A stretch of DNA of 64,000 nt. Source: Amycolatopsis alkalitolerans (GTDB taxonomy: Bacteria; Actinomycetota; Actinomycetes; Mycobacteriales; Pseudonocardiaceae). Of this stretch, positions 41,144 through 50,052 are shown one piece after another. The stretch lies in the NCBI RefSeq assembly GCF_006152065.1, contig NZ_VDFW01000013.1, positions 1 to 64,000 of the forward strand, read 5' to 3'. Both the position numbers and the translations under genes were made by a program. The notes below the pieces were generated by a model. The model saw only the letters and a list, made by a program, of their open reading frames with translations. It was not told the origin of the DNA and made no database searches. The stretch's first letter is position 1. Every line of letters starts with the position of its first letter.

Positions 41144-41448
41144 CGTTCGAGCATCCGCTCGACGGTCTCGAAGGTCAGCAGCCCGCATAGCGGGATCACG
41201 AGGAAGAACAGGGCTTCCTCCAGGGGAAGGCCGAAGGGGAGTGTGATCCCGGTCAGGTAGCGCGGGTTGTAGCTCCACACCCCGCCCGCGATCGCCAGCA
41301 CGTCCCACGCGCCGAACACGACGGCCGAGGGGAGGATCGCCCTGGCCGCACGCGCGGGCTGCCGGTACACGCGCGAGCCGGTCAGCTCCAGCGGCAGCGT
41401 CACGACCAGGCACGCCGCCAGCAGCAGCAGGTATTGCAGGTGGTCCAT
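41140..41448 (-). CDS. crtYc: Lycopene cyclase subunit, first half (CrtYc-like)
   Basis: A 102-residue membrane protein, partner of CrtYd. Helices include LQYLLLLAACLVVTLPLEL and AILPSAVVFGAWDVLAIAGG; the LPLEEALFFLVIPL motif carries the conserved acidic pair of the cyclase family. GGAAGGCGGAG precedes the ATG. It starts 16 bases after crtB. Confidence 0.9.
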   Translation of the reverse strand: MDHLQYLLLLAACLVVTLPLELTGSRVYRQPARAARAILPSAVVFGAWDVLAIAGGVWSYNPRYLTGITLPFGLPLEEALFFLVIPLCGLLTFETVERMLER

Positions 41449-41464
41449 CTCCGCCTTCCCGTTG

Positions 41465-42388
41465 TCAGCCAGCCGCCCTGGCCCACAGGGCGCGGGCCGC
41501 GGCGCCGCCGGCGAGGGCGAGGCGCTTCGGGTTGCCGACCTTCACCCGCGTGCCGAACACGTTGTACTCCTGGTCCTCGATGTGGTCGAGGATCCGAGCG
41601 TAGAGAGCGAACGCGGTCGCCACGCACGGGCGCGAGGCGGGGTCGAGCATCCTGATGCCCGGCCGGGCCCGCCGGTAGACGGCGCGGGTGAACGCGATCT
41701 GGTCGGCCAGCGCACGCCGCACCCGCGGCTCCACCCGCCCCGCCCGGCGGCACCACATGAGCAGTCCGCGATCGACCCCGTACGCGGCGAGTTCGTCCTC
41801 GGGCAGGTAGACGCGGCCACGGTCGAGATCCTCGGCGATGTCGCGCAGGAAGTTCGTGAGCTGGAACGCCTCACCGAGCGCGGCCGCGTGCGGCGCCGCC
41901 TCGGCGGGATCGACGACGGTACCGAGCACCGGCAGCAGTTGCAGGCCGATGACCTCGGCGGAACCGTGGACGTAGCGGCGCAGGCTCGCCCGGTCCGGAT
42001 AGCCGGTGACGGTGAGGTCCATCCGCATCGAGGCGAGGAACGCGGTGTGGAACGCCGGGTCGATGCCGAACCGCCGGGTCGTGTCGACCACCGCGGCCAG
42101 CACCGGATGGGCGGAACGTCCGGTGCGCAGCCCCTCGGACAGTTCGTCCTGCACACGGGTGAGCCGGGCGCTCGCGTCTGTGCCCGGCTGGGGGTGGTCC
42201 ACGATGTCGTCGGTGTAGCGGGCGAAACCGTAGAGCGCGTGGATCGCCGGGCGCTGGCGCGGGCGCAGCAGGCGTGTCGCGAGGAAGTAGGTGCGCCCGT
42301 GGCGCGCGTTGAGCGCGCGGCAGCGCAGGTAAGCTTCGTGCAGGCGCGGGTCGGTGATCCGCGCCGCGGCGAGTTCTCGCCGGGACAA
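41465..42388 (-). CDS. crtB: Phytoene synthase
   Basis: Joins two geranylgeranyl diphosphates to phytoene, the first carotenoid step. The 307 residues show the first Asp-rich motif in ARYTDDIVDHP, HGRTYFLATRLLRPRQRPAI near the N-terminus, and the second Asp-rich region LRDIAEDLDRGRVYLPEDEL. The start codon is TTG at 42388, preceded by CCAGGAGCG, and no better ATG or GTG lies nearby. It leads the four-gene carotenoid operon; the AT-rich direct repeats at 42479-42497 lie about 90 bases upstream. Confidence 0.94.
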   Translation of the reverse strand: MSRRELAAARITDPRLHEAYLRCRALNARHGRTYFLATRLLRPRQRPAIHALYGFARYTDDIVDHPQPGTDASARLTRVQDELSEGLRTGRSAHPVLAAVVDTTRRFGIDPAFHTAFLASMRMDLTVTGYPDRASLRRYVHGSAEVIGLQLLPVLGTVVDPAEAAPHAAALGEAFQLTNFLRDIAEDLDRGRVYLPEDELAAYGVDRGLLMWCRRAGRVEPRVRRALADQIAFTRAVYRRARPGIRMLDPASRPCVATAFALYARILDHIEDQEYNVFGTRVKVGNPKRLALAGGAAARALWARAAG

Positions 42389-42478
42389 TGGCCGCTCCTG
42401 GAATCTGGGATCCCCCCTCCCATGATTCCCTGCCGCCGGGAAGCCGGCAGGACCGGAAGCTGCCGGTTCTCCCCGTCA

Positions 42479-42497
42479 ATATTGCGTTCTATATTGC
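42479..42497. promoter_or_regulatory. ATATTGC direct repeats in the crtB promoter region
   Basis: ATATTGC occurs at 42479-42485 and again at 42491-42497, a 12-base period in an otherwise G+C-rich region between divergent crtB and the gene at 42532. This is the most AT-rich spot nearby, so it probably holds a promoter or an activator site for one of the two genes. Confidence 0.45.
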
Positions 42498-42531
42498 ATG
42501 ATGGACCGCCGGAGACGGGAAGGCGGATCGG

Positions 42532-43401
42532 ATGACCGACCGGGACGCGGCCGTCGCGCTCGAAGTGGCCAGGACGGCGGACGAGTGCACCATCGCGGCC
42601 AGGGCCGCGGAGTTCGCGGTGCTCGACGAACTGGTGCTGGCCAGCGCCCACCGCGAGGAGCTGGTCGCGATGTGGGCCCGGCTGCTCGTCACCGTCGTGC
42701 CCGAGGATCTGGCCGCCGAGCTGGTCGACGAGCTGTGGCGGCGCGGCGAGGGGCGCTGGCTCGTCGCCGTCGAGTACTTCCTCGACTACGCGCAGCGGCG
42801 CGACCTGTCCACCGCCGGCCGGCTCGCCGCCGAGGTGACCTCGTGGCCGTGGGCCGCGCAGGCCGAGTTCGCGCGGGCGGTGCTGACCACCATCGCGCGC
42901 GCCCTGCCCGACGGGATCGTGCCCTCGCACTATCTCGTCGCGCGCGGTCTGATCATCGAAGCGGCCAGCCTGCTCGGGCATCCGGATCTGGTGGACCCGC
43001 TGGCCGGGCTGGTGTCGCTGAGCTGGCACGAAGACGGGGCAGGCGCGGCGCTGCTGGCGTATCGCGAGCTGCCGGAGGCGCGCCTGGCCGATGCGATCAC
43101 CGTGCTGGCCCTGGTGGCCGGCGGTTTCCGCGAGCCGGACGAGCCCGTGGCGATCCGCCGGCGCGGGCGCCAGCGCGCGCTGACCGACGGCGACGACCCG
43201 GCCGCGCAACGGACCGCGGCGGACAAGGCGACGGTGCTCGCCGCGCGCGCCGCCCGGTGCGGGAGCCGCGGCGACCTCGGCGGCATCGAGGCCGAGCTGT
43301 CGGCGCACGCCCCGGGCGAGGACGAGCTGATCCCCGTGCTGCTGGCACTGGCACTCGCCGTCGCCGCCCAGGTCCGCATCGAAGCGGTGCCCTGCGGCTA
43401 G
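42532..43401 (+). CDS. Helical hypothetical protein
   Basis: A 289-residue soluble protein composed mainly of Ala/Leu/Glu-rich helices, perhaps repeats of a TPR- or HEAT-like kind, with no catalytic motif or membrane segment that I can see. An Arg-rich stretch (IRRRGRQRALTDGDD) lies near residue 208. GGGAAGGCGG precedes the ATG. It is divergent from the carotenoid operon, so it could share its control region; function unknown. Confidence 0.7.
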   Translation: MTDRDAAVALEVARTADECTIAARAAEFAVLDELVLASAHREELVAMWARLLVTVVPEDLAAELVDELWRRGEGRWLVAVEYFLDYAQRRDLSTAGRLAAEVTSWPWAAQAEFARAVLTTIARALPDGIVPSHYLVARGLIIEAASLLGHPDLVDPLAGLVSLSWHEDGAGAALLAYRELPEARLADAITVLALVAGGFREPDEPVAIRRRGRQRALTDGDDPAAQRTAADKATVLAARAARCGSRGDLGGIEAELSAHAPGEDELIPVLLALALAVAAQVRIEAVPCG

Positions 43402-44009
43402 CCGAGGATGATGGCGCGGTCGCGGATGAGGTCCCACGTGTCCAGCGGCAGCTCGGTGGCCGCGAACACGTCGTCCACCGCGGAGAACGCACCGCCGAAG
43501 GAAGCGCGGGCGTCGACGATCGACTGCGCCTGCGCCGGGTCGAGACCGAGGCGGCGAGCGAGGGTTTCCGCGGGTGCGGTGTTCAGCTCGACCAGACCAC
43601 CGTCGTCGTAGTCCCCCGGCAGGTCGGGCCTGCCGATGTGCAGTTCCTTGGCGAGCAGGGGATCCCGCGCGGCGAGTTCGCGTGCCTGCTGCCTTCGCGC
43701 ACGGGCGGCGAGCGCCCGCGCCACGGCCGGATCCTCCGCGGGCGGAGGTGCCGACGCCGCCGCGATCCGTTCGCGCCGCAGCCGCAGTTGGTGCACGGAC
43801 CCGGCGATGATGGTCACGAGCGCGATGGCCGCGCCGGCGGACCCGGCGGCGACGCTCGCCACGGCCGCCGCCGCGTAGGCGAGTGTCCACCAGTAGAGCC
43901 GGCGGCGGGACAGCACGCCCGCGGCGTGCAGGACCGGTACCCACGCGAGGAGGCCGGCCGAGAGGATCGTGACCGGCAGGTACCACCAGCCCACGTAACG
44001 CGAGGTCAT
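43398..44009 (-). CDS. Membrane protein with helix-hairpin-helix domain
   Basis: A 203-residue protein with three hydrophobic helices in the first 80 residues (WWYLPVTILSAGLLAWVPVL; RLYWWTLAYAAAAVASVAAG), an Arg-rich linker (about 75-115), and a C-terminal ComEA-like helix-hairpin-helix domain (VELNTAPAETLARRLGLDPA to the end). HhH domains bind DNA without sequence specificity, so a membrane-tethered DNA contact is possible. The stop overlaps the convergent gene by 4 bases. Confidence 0.82.
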   Translation of the reverse strand: MTSRYVGWWYLPVTILSAGLLAWVPVLHAAGVLSRRRLYWWTLAYAAAAVASVAAGSAGAAIALVTIIAGSVHQLRLRRERIAAASAPPPAEDPAVARALAARARRQQARELAARDPLLAKELHIGRPDLPGDYDDGGLVELNTAPAETLARRLGLDPAQAQSIVDARASFGGAFSAVDDVFAATELPLDTWDLIRDRAIILG

Positions 44010-44068
44010 GTAGTTCGGTCGCGGGGTGCCCGGCGCTCGTTACGCGGCACCGGGCACCCCGCCGGCAT

Positions 44069-44566
44069 TCACTCCGCGAGACGCTTTCCGGTCTCCAGCA
44101 AGGACTTCAGGTCGCTGAGGATCCAGGGCCAGCCGCCGCCACCGCCGGTGGCCTCGGCGCCGCCGTCGACCAGGGCGGCAAGTTTCGGCATGCCCTCGAG
44201 CTCGTGGACCACCGTCAGCTTCACCCCGCCGGCGGACTCGGTGATCTCGTAGGTCAGCGTGCTGAAACCCTCGGCCGCCACGTCCGGGTCCATCAGCATC
44301 CGCCACTTCAGCACGAGCCGGCTCGGCGGCTTCGCTTCGACGACCTCGCCGTCGACGATCGTGTCCGGCATCGGGTAGCCCTGCTCCTTCGCCGAGATGA
44401 TCATCGCCTCGCTGGGCCGGGTGTGGAACCGCGCCCCCGGCGTCAGGTCGAAGTCGGTGAGCCCGCCGTAGCCGTAGCGATCCGTCCACTCCGGTTTGAT
44501 GATCGCGTCCCACACCTTCTCCGGGTCGGCCTTGATGTAGATCCGGTGCACCTGTCTCATCGTCAT
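44069..44566 (-). CDS. SRPBCC (AHSA1-type) protein
   Basis: A 165-residue START-fold protein of the AHSA1/activator family: RQVHRIYIKADPEKVWDAII, PEWTDRYGYGG, PSRLVLKWRMLMDPD, and the C-terminal helix WPWILSDLKSLLETGKRLAE. The family binds small hydrophobic ligands; the ligand is unknown. The ATG overlaps the stop of the ArsR gene (ATGA), a very common pairing in actinobacteria in which the regulator controls this gene. Confidence 0.9.
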   Translation of the reverse strand: MTMRQVHRIYIKADPEKVWDAIIKPEWTDRYGYGGLTDFDLTPGARFHTRPSEAMIISAKEQGYPMPDTIVDGEVVEAKPPSRLVLKWRMLMDPDVAAEGFSTLTYEITESAGGVKLTVVHELEGMPKLAALVDGGAEATGGGGGWPWILSDLKSLLETGKRLAE

Positions 44567-44883
44567 GGTTCCCGCTCCAGTTCTTCCTTGAGCTCCAGCA
44601 GCGCGGACGCCTGGCGCTCGGTGTACTTGTCGATCCACCGGTCGTGGATCGACCTGATGGGCACCGGGTTGAGGAAGTGCAGCTTCTCCCGCCCGGACCG
44701 CCTCGTGATCACCAGTTCGGCGTCCTCGAGCACCTTGAGGTGCTTCATCACGCCGAACCGGGTCATCTCCAGCTCGGACTCGAGTTCGGTGAGCGTGCGG
44801 CCGTCACGTGCGAACAGCAGGTCGAGCAGGAAGCGACGAGTCGGGTCGGCGAGTGCCTTGAACACCCGGTCGTCGTCCGTCAC
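44563..44883 (-). CDS. ArsR-family transcriptional regulator
   Basis: A 106-residue winged-helix repressor: VFKALADPTRRFLLDLLFAR, the recognition helix region TLTELESELEMTRFGVMKHL, and the wing VITRRSGREKLHFLNPVPIR. The typical metal-binding ELCVCDL motif is absent, as in other ArsR proteins paired with SRPBCC genes. The GTG at 44883 was chosen; a TTG at 44904 is in frame but lies inside the palindrome at 44897-44912, which is better read as the operator. Confidence 0.9.
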   Translation of the reverse strand: MTDDDRVFKALADPTRRFLLDLLFARDGRTLTELESELEMTRFGVMKHLKVLEDAELVITRRSGREKLHFLNPVPIRSIHDRWIDKYTERQASALLELKEELEREP

Positions 44884-44896
44884 TAACCCAGAATAG

Positions 44897-44912
44897 GTGA
44901 CCAAATAGTCAC
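44897..44912. promoter_or_regulatory. Operator for the ArsR/SRPBCC operon
   Basis: GTGAC-CAAATA-GTCAC is a perfect inverted repeat (5-base arms, 6-base spacer), 14 bases upstream of the ArsR start. Position and symmetry suggest that the ArsR protein represses its own operon here. Confidence 0.55.
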
Positions 44913-44994
44913 ATGTCTACCCCGACATTTCCCCGTCGGCCGGTGCACGTCCGGCGTTCATCTCCGGTTCGCACTCGGCAGCGACCCTTCGGAG

Positions 44995-45555
44995 GTGACC
45001 TGCTTCGGTCTTGACGCCGGGACCCGCTCGTTCGGGGAGGCCGATCACCTGGCCCACGTGCTCGTGGACCGGCTCCGCCTTCCCGCGCAGGCCGTCGTCT
45101 GCACGCATCTGGTCCGCCTGCCGGACTCGCACGTCGCGCTTTCGCTGTGGGTGCCGCCCGGCTTCGACGGGCTGTGGAACGAGCTCACCCGGTTCGCCGA
45201 GCACGGCACGGCCGGTGCCGCTTCCGGTACGGGCCGCTCCGGCCGCCCGGAACTGGCCGCCGCGGCGGCGGACGCGGCGATCGAACATCTCTCCCGCAAA
45301 GGCGGGCGTGCCGTGGTCTACCCGGGTTCGCGCCAGCTGACCGGCACGGTGCGGGTGGGGGAGATGCTCGCGCGTTCGGCGATCGCGCGGGTGCACGTGA
45401 CCGGCGGGCGGCCGCCCGCCGACGAGGATCTGCTCGACACCGGCGACCACGTCCGCCCGGAATGGCTCGACGGGGAGCTGGTGCTCACCGTCAAACAGGT
45501 CCACAATGGACGGTTCGTGCCGTACGATGTGTCCTACCAGGCCGACCACGCGTAG
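44995..45555 (+). CDS. Hypothetical protein
   Basis: A 186-residue soluble protein, MTCFGLDAGTRSFGEADHLA at the start, ending VLTVKQVHNGRFVPYDVSY. It has an Ala-rich helix with GRSGRPELAAAAADAAIEHL and no motif that I recognise. The GTG start at 44995 is part of GGAGGTG, leaving no spacing for that Shine-Dalgarno, so the true start may be a few codons downstream or the message leaderless. It stands 42 bases before the flavoprotein gene on the same strand. Confidence 0.65.
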   Translation: MTCFGLDAGTRSFGEADHLAHVLVDRLRLPAQAVVCTHLVRLPDSHVALSLWVPPGFDGLWNELTRFAEHGTAGAASGTGRSGRPELAAAAADAAIEHLSRKGGRAVVYPGSRQLTGTVRVGEMLARSAIARVHVTGGRPPADEDLLDTGDHVRPEWLDGELVLTVKQVHNGRFVPYDVSYQADHA

Positions 45556-45597
45556 GGTGTTGACCGCCCTCGCTACTGCCCGGTAGGTTCCCGTGAC

Positions 45598-47078
45598 ATG
45601 CCGCGTGAGCACGTCGACGTCCTGATCGTGGGGGCCGGGCTGTCGGGGATCGGCGCCGCCTGCCATCTGCGGGACGAGGCGCCGGGCAAGACCTTCGTGA
45701 TCCTCGAGTCCCGCGGCGCGCTGGGCGGCACCTGGGACCTGTTCCGCTACCCGGGCGTCCGGTCGGACTCGGACATGTACACCCTCGGCTACGACTTCCG
45801 GCCCTGGACCAAGGCGACCGCGATCGTCGACGGCGCGTCGATCCGCTCGTACCTCGCCGAGACCGCGCGCGAGTACGGCGTGGACGAGCAGATTCGCTTC
45901 CGCCACAAGGTGATCCGGGCCGAATGGTCCAGCGAGAAGGCGCGGTGGACGGTCTTCGCGCGGCGCGCGGGTTCGGCCGAGACCGTCGAGTTCACCTGCG
46001 GCTTCCTGTTCTGCAATTCCGGTTACTACGACTACGAGGCGGGCTACACGCCGGAGTTCGAGGGCGTGGACGGCTTCCAGGGCGCCGTGATCCACCCCCA
46101 GCACTGGCCCGAGGACTTCGACTACGCCGGTAAGCGCGTGGTCGTCATCGGCAGTGGCGCGACGGCCGTGACGCTGGTGCCCTCGCTCGCCGCGAAGGCC
46201 GGGCACGTGACGATGCTGCAGCGCTCGCCGAGCTACGTCCTGTCGGTGCCGGGCACCGACACGATCGCGGGCAGGCTGTACCGGCACCTGCCGGAGCGGC
46301 TCGCGGCCACGATGGTGCGCTGGCGGCATGTCCTGCTGGCCGATCTGCTGTACCGGCTCAGCCGCGGCCGGCCGGAACTGATGAAGAAGCTGCTTCGCAA
46401 GGGGGTCGAGCGGCAGCTGCCACCGGGCTACGACGTCGGCACGCATTTCAACCCCGGCTACGCCCCGTGGGACCAGCGGCTGTGCCTCGCCCCGGACGGC
46501 GACTTCTTCCGCGCGCTCCGCGCGGGCACCGCTTCGGTGGTGACCGACCGCATCGACCGGTTCACCGAGCGCGGCATCCGGCTGGAGTCCGGTCAGGAGC
46601 TGGAAGCGGATGTCATCGTGACGGCGACCGGGCTGAACCTGCTACCCGTCGGCGGGATCGCGCTCACCGTCGACGGAACTGACGTCGAGCTCGACAAGAC
46701 GGTGGCGTACAAGGGGATGATGCTCTCTCCGGCGTGCCGAACTTCGCGATGACTCTCGGCTACACGAACGCGAGCTGGACGCTCAAGGCGGATCTCGTCG
46801 CCCGGTACGTGATCCGCCTGCTGCGCCACCTGGACGCCAGGGGGTACCAGATCTGCACCCCGGTCGCGCCGCGCGGCCCGCTGCCGGACGAGCCGCTCGT
46901 CCCGTTGCAGGCCGGGTACGTGCTGCGAAGCGCCGGCAAACTGCCGAAGCAGGGCCGCGCCGCGCCGTGGCGGCTGTACCAGAGCTACCCGCGTGACGTC
47001 CGGCTTTTCCGCCACGGCCCGGTCGAGGACGAGGGCATCGTGTTCACGAGCGCGGCCGCGACGAAGGTGAGCGCCTGA
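45598..47078 (+). pseudogene. Baeyer-Villiger-type flavin monooxygenase, frameshifted
   Basis: An EthA-like FAD/NADPH monooxygenase. The first frame (45598-46752) holds the FAD motif VLIVGAGLSGIGAACHLRD, GGTWDLFRYPGVRSDSDMYT, the NADPH motif VVVIGSGATAVTLVP and ATGLNLLPVGGI, then runs from KGMMLS into PACRTSR and a stop. The family's next residues, VPNFAMTLGYTNASWTLKADL, continue in another frame to 47078. Removing two bases from the CTCTCTCC run at 46723-46730 would restore a full protein of about 492 residues. A dinucleotide-repeat slippage or a sequencing error is likely. The truncated product would lack the C-terminal part needed for the active site. Confidence 0.9.
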
Positions 47079-47092
47079 CCGATCTTTGATCT

Positions 47093-49165
47093 GTGTCGTT
47101 GACCGCCGACGAAGAGCCCTCTAGGTTCAGCGGAATGGCGGATTGCGTCAGTTTCGACTTCGTTGTCGGGCACCCGCGCGCGGCACTGTGGCCGGTGATC
47201 ACCGACCTCGAGCAGTACCCGAGGTTCTTCCGCGGCGTCGGCGCGTGCGAGCGCGCCGGCTCCGAAGGCCGCGGCACGCGGTACCGGATGCGGCTGAGCC
47301 TGTGCGGTCCGCCCGCCGAGTACGAATGGCGCGTACTGCTGAGCCGCCGCGGGGAGCAGTTCGTCCTCGACAGCGAACCGGACGGCGCGGGCAGCGTGTC
47401 CGTGCAACTGTCCGACGCCGGCCGCGGCCGGACGCGGGTCAAGTGCATGTTCTTCCACACGCCGCCGCGGATGAGCGCGAACGAGCTCAAGGCGTGGGTC
47501 CGCGAGGCGTTCGAACGGATCGGGAGACGGCTGTCCGAGACGCCCGAACCGTTGCCCGAGGAGAAACCGCCGTCGCATCTGCAGGTCGCGAACGTCCTCG
47601 TCGCGGCCGGCATCCTCGCCACCGCCCGCCCCGACCGGCTGGTGCGCCAGTTGCGCGCCGCGGCCAAATGGGGCGCGACGCTCGCCGGCGGGTACACCTC
47701 GGCCGCGGCGCGTTCGCCGAAAGCGCTGTCGATGATCGACGACAAGGGGCCGCGCTGGAGCTTCGCGGATCTGGCCGACCGGACCGACCGGCTCGCCTCG
47801 GTGCTGCGCAAGATGGGTGCCGCGCCGGACAACAAGGTCGCCGTGCTCGCCCGCAACTCCAGCGCGATGGTCCAGACTCTCGTCGCCTGCGGCAAGCTCG
47901 GCGTCGACGCCCTCCTGCTCAACACCGGGCTGGCCGAGCAGCAGGTGCTCGACGGGGTGCACGACAACGGCGTGCGGATCGTCGTCGCCGATCCCGAGTT
48001 CACCTCGCTGCTGCAGAACCTGCCCCAGACCACCGCGTGGGTGCCCACCGACGCGCTCGACCCGCTGATCGACCGGCACCAGTCCGGCCCGCGGCTGGGC
48101 CCGCCGGCCACGACCAGCCAGCTCGTGGTGCTCACCTCGGGCACCACCGGCGCCCCGAAAGGCGCCCGCCGGCCGACGCCGAAGGGCCTGTCCGCGGTCG
48201 TCGCGCTGCTTTCGCGGGTCCCGCTGCGCAGCCTCGACCGCATCCTGATCTCGACGCCGCTGTTTCACACCTGGGGCCTCGCGGCGTTGCAGATCGCCAT
48301 GCCGCTGCGGGCCACCGTCGTGCTGCAGCGGCGGTTCGACGCCGAGGAATGCCTGCGCATGATCGAGGAGTCGCGGTGCACGGCGATGTTCGTGGTGCCG
48401 GTCATGTTGCAGCGGATCATGGCACTGCCCCCCGAGGTCCGCGCCCGCTACGACACCTCCAGCCTCCGCATCGTGATCAGCAGCGGTGCGGCGATGCCGG
48501 CGGCGCTCGTCACGGGTTTCATGGACGCCTTCGGTGACGTCCTCTACAACTTCTACGGTTCGACCGAGGTTTCGGCGGCGGCGATCGCGACACCGGCGAA
48601 CCTGCGGGCCGCGCCGGCCACGGCGGGCTACGCGCCGCTGGGCTCGCGCCTGGCGATCCTCGGGCCGGCGGGCGAACCGCTGCCACCGGGCGAGGTCGGC
48701 TGGATCTACGTCGGCAACGAGATGCTGTTCGAGGGGTACACCGACGGCAGCGGCCGCGAGATCCGGCACAACCTGATGGATACCGGCGACCGCGGCTACC
48801 TCGACGCGGACGGCCGCCTGTTCGTCTCGGGCCGCAACGACGACATGATCATCTCCGGCGGCGAGAACGTGTTCCCGCGCCCGGTCGAGGAGGCGCTGGC
48901 CACCCTGCCCGGCGTGCTCGACGCGACGGTGCTCGGCGTGCCGGACCCGGAATACGGTCAGCGGCTGGTCGCCTACATCGTGGCGCATCCGCAGTCGGGG
49001 CTCGACGAGCACGTCGTGCGCGACTTCCTGCGGCATCGCGTCGCGCGGTTCGAGATGCCCCGCGAAGTTCGGTTCGTGGTGGACCTGCCGCGCACCCAGA
49101 CCGGCAAGGTGCTCAAGCGGCTGCTGCTCGAGGACGGCTGGCTCGCCGGGAACGCCGGCCGGTAG
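47093..49165 (+). CDS. SRPBCC-AMP-forming acyl-CoA ligase fusion
   Basis: A 690-residue protein with an N-terminal SRPBCC/polyketide-cyclase-like domain (about residues 15-150; VSFDFVVGHPRAALWPVITD) fused to an ANL-family adenylating enzyme. The ligase part shows LVVLTSGTTGAPKGARRPTP, NFYGSTEV, DTGDRGYLD, GRNDDMIISGGENVFPRPVE and the catalytic Lys in RTQTGKVLKRLL. It probably activates a fatty or aromatic acid as CoA ester. The start may be GTG at 47093 or ATG at 47135. It follows the flavin monooxygenase by 14 bases on the same strand, hinting at a shared catabolic path. Confidence 0.88.
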   Translation: MSLTADEEPSRFSGMADCVSFDFVVGHPRAALWPVITDLEQYPRFFRGVGACERAGSEGRGTRYRMRLSLCGPPAEYEWRVLLSRRGEQFVLDSEPDGAGSVSVQLSDAGRGRTRVKCMFFHTPPRMSANELKAWVREAFERIGRRLSETPEPLPEEKPPSHLQVANVLVAAGILATARPDRLVRQLRAAAKWGATLAGGYTSAAARSPKALSMIDDKGPRWSFADLADRTDRLASVLRKMGAAPDNKVAVLARNSSAMVQTLVACGKLGVDALLLNTGLAEQQVLDGVHDNGVRIVVADPEFTSLLQNLPQTTAWVPTDALDPLIDRHQSGPRLGPPATTSQLVVLTSGTTGAPKGARRPTPKGLSAVVALLSRVPLRSLDRILISTPLFHTWGLAALQIAMPLRATVVLQRRFDAEECLRMIEESRCTAMFVVPVMLQRIMALPPEVRARYDTSSLRIVISSGAAMPAALVTGFMDAFGDVLYNFYGSTEVSAAAIATPANLRAAPATAGYAPLGSRLAILGPAGEPLPPGEVGWIYVGNEMLFEGYTDGSGREIRHNLMDTGDRGYLDADGRLFVSGRNDDMIISGGENVFPRPVEEALATLPGVLDATVLGVPDPEYGQRLVAYIVAHPQSGLDEHVVRDFLRHRVARFEMPREVRFVVDLPRTQTGKVLKRLLLEDGWLAGNAGR

Positions 49166-49168
49166 CGG

Positions 49169-49912
49169 TCAGTTCCTGACGAAGACCAGCAGTTCGGTCC
49201 AGCCGCCCGAGAGCGGCTCGAAATGGCTGCCCACAAGGGAAAGCCCGCGCCGCGCGAGCAGGTCGACAACCCAGTGGCGCGAGACCATGCCGTAGATGAC
49301 CGCGTTGTGCTCGACCCACCCGCGCGTCGTCTCCTCGTCGAGGCAGTCCTCGGTGACGACGTCGAACGCGGCGACGCCGCCCGGGCGCAGCACGCGCGCC
49401 ATCTCGTACAGGTAGCCGGCGGTGACCACGAATGGGAGGTAGACGAACACCTTGTGCGAGTGCGCGAGATCGACCGAACCCGTCTCGGTCTGCCGCAGGG
49501 TGTGGCCGTCGGCGTCGCGGATCACGGCGCCGGGAAGCCCGCGCAGGTACGGGACCCAGTCCGAGGCGGTTTCGTAGATCTCGTAGGCCTCCGGGTTCAG
49601 GGCACTGATCACCCGGCGCGCGTAGCGGCCGCTGCCCGCGCCGATTTCGCAGACACGGTCCGCCTTTTCGCCGAGGTCGGCCATCCGGAGCATGGCGTTG
49701 GCCGCTTCGGCGGTGGCGCCCGGCGCGGCGCTGTAGGCGTCGAGGTAATCCTCGACCGGGACACCGGCGCGCCGGGCGCCGGCGAGGATCCGGCGGGCGG
49801 GCAGGAACGGGCGGATCGCGGGGTCATCGCTGTGGCCGCGGACGACCTGGACCCCCAGCGGGCGCAACACGCGGTTGACGCCGTCGCGGACGAGCGCGGG
49901 CAAGGCGGGCAT
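49169..49912 (-). CDS. Class I SAM-dependent methyltransferase
   Basis: A 247-residue methyltransferase. Motif I is VCEIGAGSGRYARRVISAL, with the adenine-binding acidic residue following in YEIYETASDW; a post-motif LRPGGVAAFDVV is present. The N-terminal VRDGVNRVLRPLGVQVVRG and LPARRILAGARRAGVPVEDY segments recall glycolipid or sugar-modifying methyltransferases, but the substrate is unknown. It is convergent with the ligase gene, 4 bases apart. Confidence 0.85.
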   Translation of the reverse strand: MPALPALVRDGVNRVLRPLGVQVVRGHSDDPAIRPFLPARRILAGARRAGVPVEDYLDAYSAAPGATAEAANAMLRMADLGEKADRVCEIGAGSGRYARRVISALNPEAYEIYETASDWVPYLRGLPGAVIRDADGHTLRQTETGSVDLAHSHKVFVYLPFVVTAGYLYEMARVLRPGGVAAFDVVTEDCLDEETTRGWVEHNAVIYGMVSRHWVVDLLARRGLSLVGSHFEPLSGGWTELLVFVRN

Positions 49913-50052
49913 CTCCTGCTCCGATCGACGGGTATGACCGGTCGTCGCACGAGACCGGGCCGCCGTGTCAGCCCGCCGCGCGTTCTCAGGAAGATTTTAC
50001 CTTGACCTGTAAGGAAAACCGGATGAACCGGACATGACTGTCCACAGTAGAA

